From contig JAISRI010000095.1 of assembly GCA_031273735.1 (NCBI GenBank), positions 1 to 8,925 on the forward strand: a stretch of DNA of 8,925 nt, in the 5' to 3' direction. Shown here piece by piece: positions 1 through 5,000 of this stretch; position 1 is the first letter of the stretch; each line of letters begins with the position of its first letter. Origin of the DNA: Helicobacteraceae bacterium (lineage in GTDB: Bacteria > Campylobacterota > Campylobacteria > Campylobacterales > SZUA-545). The notes beneath the pieces were generated by a model. It saw only the letters and a program-made list of their open reading frames with translations. It had not been told where the DNA came from and did not search any database. Both the position numbers and the translations under genes were made by a program.

Positions 1-1556
1 AAAATTTTAGCCGCAATATCGGAAACTATATCGACGCTTTTTGCGTTTTTTTCCGAAAGAGAAGAGACCTCGTTTACATAAATAACTAGCGATTCAACCT
101 GTTTTGCAATACCCGCGCATAGCGTTACGGAACTCCGCGCGACCTTAGCGCTCTCGTTCATCATTTCGGTTGTTTCCGTAGCTTTGCCTCGAATTTGCAA
201 AGCGTCGTTAGCGATCGCGTTCATATCCGCCGCGCTATCGCTCATACCCTCCGCGCAATCGCCGATCGCCTGAACCAATTTGTTAATCGTCGCGTCGATC
301 TCGGCAAGACTTTTTTGCGTTAGCTCGGCAAGTTTTCGCACCTCGTCGGCTACGACCGAGAAGCCGCGTCCCGCTTCGCCCGCCCGCGCCGCTTCTATCG
401 CGGCGTTTAAAGCTAAAAGATTCGTCCGATCGGCAATATCTCTAATAATTCCAAGTACGTTTTTAACCTGACTAGCGTCGTCGTTTAGCGCCGCGAGTCG
501 TTCGCTAATTCGCGCCTCTTTCTCGCTCGCTTGCGCGATATGATTAGAGATTGCAGAAAACTTGTTCGCGAACTCGTCGAGGGTAACGGCGGTCTTTTGT
601 AAATCGTCGCTTGTCGCGCTTGTCGCTTTTTCGCTTTCGTTTAATCCGTTGTAGATATTATGTAAAGAGTCGCTTGTCTCTCTTGTCATATTGTTTTGGT
701 TTTGAATGTCGATTCTGATCCTTCCCGCAATCTCTTTAAGCGATTCGCCCGCGCCCAACGTCTCTTTCCCAGCGTCTTTGGCGGCGTTAACCGTCCCTTG
801 AATTTTATCTATAAACGCGTCGACGTAGCGCGTTGCTTCGCTTAACTCGTCGTCGCGATTAAAGTTAAGCCTTCTTGTTAAATCGCCTTCGCTACCCGCT
901 AGATCGGCGCTGATTTGCTCTAACTCTTTTATCGGGGATAAAAGTTCTTTGCGAAAAAATAGTTGAAAAACGATCGACAGCAAAACGGACGCGCCAAACA
1001 TAGCGATCGCGATCTTGATCTGAGAGTTTCGGATTGTCGCGTCGGAATCCGACATCGAAATACGCAGGTCGATCGCTCCTAAAGTTTCGCCGATCTTGGA
1101 GCCGATATGACAGTTTAGACAGCTTTCGTTTGCGATTAGAGGCTCGATCAGCCGAATGATATGTTCGTCGTTCTCGTCTTTTTCTATTATTACGCTTTTA
1201 GCGCTCGCTAAGACCTCTTTGATCAAATCGTCTTGCGCCGCCGCTTCGCCCTCTCCGTAAAGCTCTATTACTTTTGGCGATCGAATCAGATTCAGACCCG
1301 CGACGTTCTCTAGCGCCCTTGCCTTTTCTTTCGCGCCGTCGATCGCCTCTCTGTCTCCAAAATCCATAGCCATATTTAACGTTTGAAAGATCGAATCGCC
1401 CAAAACGTAGGCGTTTCTTTTGGTATTTTCAGAGATAAGCGAATTATAGTCGGCTTTTAAATATAAGAATAAGGAGAAAAATCCGACGCCGAAAAAAACG
1501 AGGAGCGTAAATAAAATCTTCGCGGACAATTTTTTTGGCGATAGACGCGCAAACAT
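1..1556 (-). CDS. Methyl-accepting chemotaxis protein with periplasmic CxxCH haem motif (3' end outside window)
   Basis: Reading the minus strand from the ATG at 1554-1556 gives 518 residues with no stop before the window edge, so the C-terminus is missing. Residues 14-33 form a first membrane helix and 180-201 a second, enclosing a periplasmic sensor of about 145 residues. That sensor holds C146-L-N-C-H150, a covalent c-type haem attachment motif, preceded by RLIEPL and followed by LGAIDLRIS, a pattern seen in haem-bearing sensors of anaerobic and microaerophilic bacteria. A HAMP linker follows (about 202-255). The conserved chemoreceptor hairpin starts at N379 (NLLALNAAIEAARAGEAGRG) and continues through VVADEVRKLAE; it is the part that contacts CheA and CheW. 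The start is supported by GGAG six bases upstream and by the membrane helix right after it. The family and topology are secure. Haem binding, and a redox, oxygen or NO signal, are inferred from the motif. Confidence 0.95.
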   Translation of the reverse strand, partial: MFARLSPKKLSAKILFTLLVFFGVGFFSLFLYLKADYNSLISENTKRNAYVLGDSIFQTLNMAMDFGDREAIDGAKEKARALENVAGLNLIRSPKVIELYGEGEAAAQDDLIKEVLASAKSVIIEKDENDEHIIRLIEPLIANESCLNCHIGSKIGETLGAIDLRISMSDSDATIRNSQIKIAIAMFGASVLLSIVFQLFFRKELLSPIKELEQISADLAGSEGDLTRRLNFNRDDELSEATRYVDAFIDKIQGTVNAAKDAGKETLGAGESLKEIAGRIRIDIQNQNNMTRETSDSLHNIYNGLNESEKATSATSDDLQKTAVTLDEFANKFSAISNHIAQASEKEARISERLAALNDDASQVKNVLGIIRDIADRTNLLALNAAIEAARAGEAGRGFSVVADEVRKLAELTQKSLAEIDATINKLVQAIGDCAEGMSDSAADMNAIANDALQIRGKATETTEMMNESAKVARSSVTLCAGIAKQVESLVIYVNEVSSLSEKNAKSVDIVSDIAAKI

Positions 1557-1585
1557 AGAAAACTCCGTTAATCGGCAATATTCCT

Positions 1586-1594
1586 ATTGTATCA
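1586..1594 (-). promoter_or_regulatory. Extended -10 promoter of the chemoreceptor gene
   Basis: On the minus strand TGA-TACAAT reads as an extended -10 element (TGn plus TACAAT at 1591-1586). It would start a transcript near 1579 with a leader of about 22 bases. No good -35 box lies 17 bases upstream, which is usual in Campylobacterota. It lies back to back with the cyclophilin promoter. Confidence 0.5.
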
Positions 1595-1596
1595 CA

Positions 1597-1626
1597 TTGG
1601 CGTTGCAAGGCGTTTTGTCGCATAAT
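1597..1626 (+). promoter_or_regulatory. Possible promoter of the cyclophilin gene
   Basis: TTGGCG (1597-1602) and CATAAT (1621-1626) are separated by 18 bases, ahead of an AAGGAG ribosome site (1644-1649) and the ATG at 1655. The boxes are imperfect. The divergent gene arrangement requires a plus-strand promoter somewhere in these 98 bases, and this is the best candidate I see. Confidence 0.35.
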
Positions 1627-1654
1627 AAGGTTTCATCTTTATTAAGGAGCAAGT

Positions 1655-2209
1655 ATGTCAAGACGAATTAGCGCGGCTGTATGCGCGATTTTGCTTGTCG
1701 CTCTGGAAGCGCTAGGAGCAAACGTGAAGCAAATCGCGGTTTTAGAAACGACGCAAGGGACGATCGAGATCGAGCTTTTGCCAGAAATTGCGCCGAAAGC
1801 GGTCGAAAACTTTACGACCCATATCAAAAACGGCTATTACGACGGGTTGATCTTTCATCGCGTCATTAAGGATTTTATGATCCAAGGCGGCGATCCTACG
1901 GGAACGGGGCGCGGCGGAGAGTCGATTTGGGGCGCGCCGTTTGAAGACGAGTTTAACGCGGCGATCGGCTTCAACGAACCGTATCTGCTCGCAATGGCAA
2001 ACGCGGGACCAAAAACCAACGGATCGCAGGTTTTTATCACCACCGTTAAAACGGAGTGGCTAAACAACCGCCACACCATTTTTGGGCGCGTGATCAAAGG
2101 ACAAGAGGTCGTCAAAAAGATCGAGAGCGTCCCCGCCGATCGCTCAAACAAGCCAATCGACAAACAGGAGATCAAAAAAGCGACGATCAAAGAGGTTAAG
2201 GCAAAGTAA
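1655..2209 (+). CDS. Secreted cyclophilin-type peptidyl-prolyl cis-trans isomerase
   Basis: A 184-residue protein that isomerises X-Pro peptide bonds during protein folding. Residues 1-22 look like a signal peptide: two arginines, a hydrophobic core, and a cleavage site around A22. An unusual glutamate (E18) sits near the end of the core. The mature part is a single cyclophilin domain. The key residues can be placed: FHRV with R69, Q77 in MIQGGDP, F127 in GSQVFIT, W135 and H140 in the WLNNRH segment. This full set of proline-site residues suggests an active enzyme. The GESIWG stretch (88-93) is typical of the compact bacterial group. The start is supported by AAGGAG six bases upstream. The likely site of action is the periplasm. 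It is alone in its transcription unit or reads into the superoxide reductase, which has its own promoter. Family assignment is very sure; secretion is likely. Confidence 0.95.
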   Translation: MSRRISAAVCAILLVALEALGANVKQIAVLETTQGTIEIELLPEIAPKAVENFTTHIKNGYYDGLIFHRVIKDFMIQGGDPTGTGRGGESIWGAPFEDEFNAAIGFNEPYLLAMANAGPKTNGSQVFITTVKTEWLNNRHTIFGRVIKGQEVVKKIESVPADRSNKPIDKQEIKKATIKEVKAK

Positions 2210-2243
2210 TTGACGCTAAACAAGAGTATTTAACTCCTATTTT

Positions 2244-2252
2244 TGGTATAAT
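2244..2252 (+). promoter_or_regulatory. Strong extended -10 promoter of the superoxide reductase gene
   Basis: TGG-TATAAT is a consensus extended -10 (TG at 2244-2245, TATAAT at 2247-2252) in a T-rich context. It predicts transcription from about 2259. The only -35-like TTGACG (2210-2215) is 31 bases away and cannot pair with it. It lets the gene be expressed independently of the cyclophilin just upstream. Confidence 0.7.
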
Positions 2253-2258
2253 TGTCCT

Positions 2259-2278
2259 ACGTCGTTGTATAACGGCGT
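2259..2278 (+). promoter_or_regulatory. Palindrome at the start of the superoxide reductase transcript (operator or 5' hairpin)
   Basis: ACGTCGTT, a GTAT spacer and AACGGCGT form an 8-bp inverted repeat with one mismatch, which becomes a G-U pair in RNA. It begins about seven bases after the -10 box, so it would overlie the transcription start as an operator or form the first hairpin of the mRNA. It ends 11 bases before the ribosome site. I do not recognise the regulator, and it does not resemble Fur or PerR boxes. Confidence 0.4.
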
Positions 2279-2289
2279 GAAAATTGGCG

Positions 2290-2296
2290 AAGGAGG
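2290..2296 (+). promoter_or_regulatory. Ribosome binding site that sets the superoxide reductase start at 2302
   Basis: AAGGAGG is a near-perfect Shine-Dalgarno placed five bases before the ATG at 2302. An in-frame TTG at 2284 would put this site inside the gene, so the ATG is preferred. Confidence 0.85.
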
Positions 2297-2301
2297 AAAA
2301 A

Positions 2302-2691
2302 ATGCCGACTATAAACGCATACGTCGAGCTATCGCCCGAAGAGAAAGAGGCGAAGAAGGATTATATCGATCGACATTCGCCCTTTATTAATGTCGCAAAG
2401 AGCGCAAAGGCGGGAGAAAAATTGGCGGTGAACGTCCGTCTGGGCAAGAACTATTCGCACCCCGACGATACCGATCACTATATCAACGAGATCAAACTCT
2501 TTGATCGCGAGACGCTTTTGGCGACCGCTACGCTTCTTAGCGGCATAAACGGCGGTCAAGGCAATAAAGGTCAAGCGGAGATTATCTTTTTTATCGTGCC
2601 TCATAAAAACCTTAAACTAACGGCGCTTAGCTACTGCACCAAGCACGGCTTGTGGCAAAGCGATCCCGCCGAGGTCGAGATAGTCGCCTGA
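2302..2691 (+). CDS. Superoxide reductase, desulfoferrodoxin/neelaredoxin family (single iron centre)
   Basis: A 129-residue cytoplasmic protein with no signal peptide. The family reduces superoxide to hydrogen peroxide at a square-pyramidal Fe(His)4(Cys) centre, drawing electrons from rubredoxin-like donors and producing no oxygen. All five expected ligands are visible: H25 (RHSPFI), H53 (SHPDD), H59 (DHYI), C112 and H115 (SYCTKHGLW). The N-terminal rubredoxin-like Cys4 domain of classical desulfoferrodoxin is absent, so this is the one-iron type. It has an N-terminal extension of about 20 residues before the first ligand. The catalytic-loop E-K-H of many family members reads D23-R24-H25 here. 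It is expressed from its own promoter and ends in a hairpin terminator, so it is probably monocistronic. Family call very sure; enzymatic activity likely. Confidence 0.93.
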   Translation: MPTINAYVELSPEEKEAKKDYIDRHSPFINVAKSAKAGEKLAVNVRLGKNYSHPDDTDHYINEIKLFDRETLLATATLLSGINGGQGNKGQAEIIFFIVPHKNLKLTALSYCTKHGLWQSDPAEVEIVA

Positions 2692-2695
2692 GTAT

Positions 2696-2726
2696 AGGCG
2701 AAGGGCTTTCGCTCTTCGCCTTTATA
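2696..2726 (+). terminator. Hairpin terminator after superoxide reductase
   Basis: AGGCGAAG (2696-2703) pairs perfectly with CTTCGCCT (2714-2721). The stem can extend inward by about three more pairs to a small loop, followed by TTTAT. It starts five bases after the stop codon. The U-run is short. The hairpin lies between convergent genes and may also act on the opposite strand, though the tail there is poor. Confidence 0.6.
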
Positions 2727-2756
2727 AAATCGAAAAAAGCGACCCCGCCAAACTAT

Positions 2757-2775
2757 AAGACGGCAGTCTTTCTTT
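2757..2775 (+). terminator. Possible second weak hairpin between the convergent genes
   Basis: AAGAC (2757-2761) and GTCTT (2766-2770) flank a GGCA loop and are followed by TCTTT. The stem is only five pairs, so it could be a backup terminator or chance. Confidence 0.25.
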
Positions 2776-2779
2776 CGCC

Positions 2780-3754
2780 TTAATTTTCCTTGAAGCGCTT
2801 AACGCGCTCGTCTATTAACGGGTGAGAATCCAGCAAAGAACCGCCGCCGCCCGTTTTTAGGCGCAACTTTTCAAATATATCCGCCGCGTAACGCGTCGAA
2901 ACGCCAAGCTCGCGCATTTTCTCGATAGCGTAAGCGTCCGCCTCCTCTTCGTATTCGCGCGAGTAGCCCGCGTTTATAATAGCCGTCGCGCCGCCTGCGG
3001 CAAGCCCCGAAAAATCGCCGATCAAATAGCCTACGATCGCCGAGGAGATCGAAACTTTGATAACGTTTTTAAGCCCGTGCTTAAGTTTAATATGCGCTTT
3101 TTCGTGCGCCAATATCGCCAAAATGCCGCGCAACTGTTCGTCTTCTTCAAGATAGACTAGATCGTCCAATAAAATAATATCGCCGTTTGGCAGAGCCAAA
3201 GCGTTAGCGCCAAGCGTATTCGATCGGCGAAAACGAAGCGCGCAACATTTGTCGTCGTTAATTTTTTCAAAACGCCGTTTAATAAGCTCTTGTTTTTCTT
3301 CGCTTAACTCGGAGGGCGAAAGATAATCTTTATCTAACATATTCAACGCGCTTTGGCTAATCGCGTCGATCGCGCTTTGAGGCAGCGCTTTGGCTATCGC
3401 GTTCGCCGCAAGCGTAGAACCGTAAGTAAGCGAAAACGCCGTCAAGAGCGCGATAAACAAAATAGCAAAAACGGCGTAACGCATTTTAGACTCTAGTTTG
3501 AAGGCAAAACGATTGATTCGGTCGTTAGGAGGCGAGAAAAAATCGGAAGCCAAAAGCGCGCAATAAGAACCATCCGTAAAAGAAACGGTTTGCGGCGTAT
3601 CTTTTAATTTCGCGCCAATCTCGATCGTCTTTAACGAGTATGTAACGTTTATCTCTTGAATCCAAACGCAATCGTCTAATAAAACTAGCGTAACTTCTTG
3701 CGGTTTCGACGATCTGCCGTCAAAATAAAACGCTTTAAAACTCTGTTGCGTCAA
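2780..3754 (-). CDS. Membrane-anchored M48-family zinc metalloprotease
   Basis: A 324-residue protein. Residues 1-88 form a small N-terminal domain of beta character, of the kind found fused to some M48 peptidases. Residues 92-111 are one membrane helix, and the rest is the peptidase. The zinc site is H217-E-K-A-H221 with the downstream E269 of the ExxxD motif (E269 to D273). GANALALPNG (182-191) and DSHP near the C-terminus are further M48 hallmarks. Lysine as the first x of HExxH is unusual. The start is TTG at 3752-3754, overlapping the upstream TGA (shared bases 3751-3754). The next methionine, M91, would lose the N-terminal domain, so the TTG start is preferred. The overlap implies translational coupling to the YjgN-like protein. 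The likely role is envelope protein turnover with that partner as membrane companion; this is inference. Substrate unknown. Confidence 0.9.
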   Translation of the reverse strand: MTQQSFKAFYFDGRSSKPQEVTLVLLDDCVWIQEINVTYSLKTIEIGAKLKDTPQTVSFTDGSYCALLASDFFSPPNDRINRFAFKLESKMRYAVFAILFIALLTAFSLTYGSTLAANAIAKALPQSAIDAISQSALNMLDKDYLSPSELSEEKQELIKRRFEKINDDKCCALRFRRSNTLGANALALPNGDIILLDDLVYLEEDEQLRGILAILAHEKAHIKLKHGLKNVIKVSISSAIVGYLIGDFSGLAAGGATAIINAGYSREYEEEADAYAIEKMRELGVSTRYAADIFEKLRLKTGGGGSLLDSHPLIDERVKRFKEN

Positions 3755-4866
3755 AACCCTATATCCAAGTCGAAAAAGTCCGCCGTCTCTTCGCCAAGCG
3801 CGCCTTTTTGACGTTCGATTTCGCCCGTAAAGCCGTCTAGATCCAAGTTTTCAAAGCCGACGTTTTCTAATTTATATTTAAGAACGCGAACCTTTACCCA
3901 AGGGTATAATAAACCGCAAGAAAAAAGTAGGGCGAAAAAATTAACGATATAGATCGGCGCAAGCTCCCTAGCCCTATATTCGCAAAAGGTCTTAAAGCCG
4001 CCGATCGAGCAGTTGTTAAAATCAACTCTGCCGATCCAAGCGTCAAACGCGCCTTTTGCCGCGTAAAATACGAAGATCGACGTAAAATAAAGAATAATAA
4101 GCGGAGTCGGAACGTGCCTAAGATAAGCGTCTGTATAAAAATCAAAGATTGCGATCAGCGGAATAACGACAAACGCGAGAACGATCAAAGAGTATTTTAA
4201 AAAGACAAAATATACGGCGCCTATTTTCAAATTGTATTCAAACGACGTATGACCATAGCTTGTTTTGCCGATAATTAGCCGTTTAATCAAAGCGAAAACA
4301 TAGGGAGTTAAAAGCGCGGCGACTGCGTATATAATAAGCGGCGAATAGAGCCAAGCGACAAAAAAACCGTCAGATAGGTTGCGCGGCTTAAAAACCCCAA
4401 GCATAGGAGCCGCGTAAATAGCGACAATAATCGATAAGATAATGAATATCGGAAGTGTCGCTTTATAGTAGCTTAACGCCGAAGCGGTATGTTTGAAACT
4501 AACGCCGCGAAAGCGGGTATATCGCCGCTTAAAGGCGACGGACTGCCTGATAAAAAACGGAATTAACAATACAAAAACCGCCGCAATAAGCGTTGCAACC
4601 TCCCAGTGTCCAATGTTGGCGCATACGGAAAACGTTAGATAGCCGCCAAATACGATCAGCCTGCCGATCAAGATTCTAAATGGATTGGCGGTATATTCAA
4701 AACTATGATCGCCTAGATAGGCGTTGCCGTAGAGGTATTGATTGTTGCGAACTTTCGCCCAAGGGGAGTAAAGCCCAAACGTAATAATCGTTAGGAGCAA
4801 GTTTATAATCCACACCTTGAAAAAATCGTGCGCGTTTCCCCTGAACTCTAACCTTTGCCTTTGCAT
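3751..4866 (-). CDS. YjgN/DUF898-family polytopic membrane protein
   Basis: A 371-residue inner-membrane protein with about seven or eight hydrophobic segments. The family signature occupies residues 6-60: LEFRGN, a hydrophobic helix, GLYSPWAKVR (31-40), then YLYGNAYLGDHSFEY. Internal repetition is clear: I21-N22 to R40 recurs as V308-N309 to R327 (GLLYPWVKVR). The motif pattern G-x-x-F-x-Y/H recurs near 52-58, 121-126 and 205-211. No catalytic motif is seen and the biochemical function of the family is not known to me. It is the first gene of a two-gene operon with the M48 protease, which it overlaps by four bases, so the two products probably act together. The ATG at 4864-4866 follows a -10 box, but the ribosome site (AGGGCGG) is only moderate. 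Confidence 0.88.
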   Translation of the reverse strand: MQRQRLEFRGNAHDFFKVWIINLLLTIITFGLYSPWAKVRNNQYLYGNAYLGDHSFEYTANPFRILIGRLIVFGGYLTFSVCANIGHWEVATLIAAVFVLLIPFFIRQSVAFKRRYTRFRGVSFKHTASALSYYKATLPIFIILSIIVAIYAAPMLGVFKPRNLSDGFFVAWLYSPLIIYAVAALLTPYVFALIKRLIIGKTSYGHTSFEYNLKIGAVYFVFLKYSLIVLAFVVIPLIAIFDFYTDAYLRHVPTPLIILYFTSIFVFYAAKGAFDAWIGRVDFNNCSIGGFKTFCEYRARELAPIYIVNFFALLFSCGLLYPWVKVRVLKYKLENVGFENLDLDGFTGEIERQKGALGEETADFFDLDIGF

Positions 4867-4895
4867 AACGCCGCCCTATAGAAAATTATCGGCGC

Positions 4896-4901
4896 ATTAT
4901 A
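4896..4901 (-). promoter_or_regulatory. -10 box of the YjgN-M48 operon
   Basis: On the minus strand this reads TATAAT, a perfect -10 hexamer 29 bases before the ATG, giving a leader of about 23 bases. There is no clear -35. One copy of an 11-bp direct repeat begins two bases upstream of it. Confidence 0.55.
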
Positions 4902-4902
4902 C

Positions 4903-4935
4903 TTTAATCGCGTATTTAGCTGGTTTTAATCGCGT
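4903..4935. repeat. Pair of 11-bp direct repeats between divergent promoters
   Basis: TTTAATCGCGT occurs exactly at 4903-4913 and again at 4925-4935. The period is 22 bases, about two helical turns, so both copies would face the same side of the DNA. The pair lies between the YjgN -10 box and the aspS promoter region, as expected of a regulator site. No known consensus is recognised. Confidence 0.4.
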
Positions 4936-4962
4936 TTCGATCGCTCGGAAGTTAAGGTTGGC

Positions 4963-4968
4963 TAAAAT
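4963..4968 (+). promoter_or_regulatory. aspS: Probable -10 box of the aspS operon
   Basis: TAAAAT lies 33 bases before the aspS start, predicting a transcript from about 4975 with a leader of some 25 bases. It is one mismatch from consensus with no good -35. It is the best box in the 134-base divergent region, and the whole five-gene operon would depend on it. Confidence 0.4.
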
Positions 4969-4988
4969 CCGCTCGTTATTTTGGGCTT

Positions 4989-4992
4989 AGGA
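4989..4992 (+). promoter_or_regulatory. aspS: Ribosome binding site supporting the TTG start of aspS
   Basis: AGGA sits eight bases before TTG at 5001. The translated start MRTYYATQL matches the expected N-terminus of bacterial AspRS, and no ATG lies nearby in frame, so TTG initiation is favoured. Confidence 0.6.
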
Positions 4993-5000
4993 AAGAGTAT

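Noticed and set aside
280..471. Plus-strand open frame of 63 codons inside the chemoreceptor region
   Set aside because: It is opposite the highly conserved chemoreceptor hairpin; the serine/alanine-rich translation is typical of antisense reading.
2210..2215. TTGACG as a -35 box for the superoxide reductase promoter
   Set aside because: It is 31 bases from the TATAAT, far outside the 16-19 base range, and overlaps the cyclophilin end.
1855..2223. Minus-strand open frame of 122 codons opposite the cyclophilin
   Set aside because: It is antisense to a clear gene, has no ribosome site or recognisable motifs, and is a shadow of the plus-strand codons.
2284..2301. In-frame TTG start that would add six residues to superoxide reductase
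   Set aside because: The strong AAGGAGG at 2290-2296 would fall inside the gene; the ATG at 2302 has ideal spacing to it.
2733..2749. Minus-strand mini-hairpin followed by a T-run as a terminator of the M48 gene
   Set aside because: The stem is only four pairs including a G-T, too short to be convincing despite the T-run.
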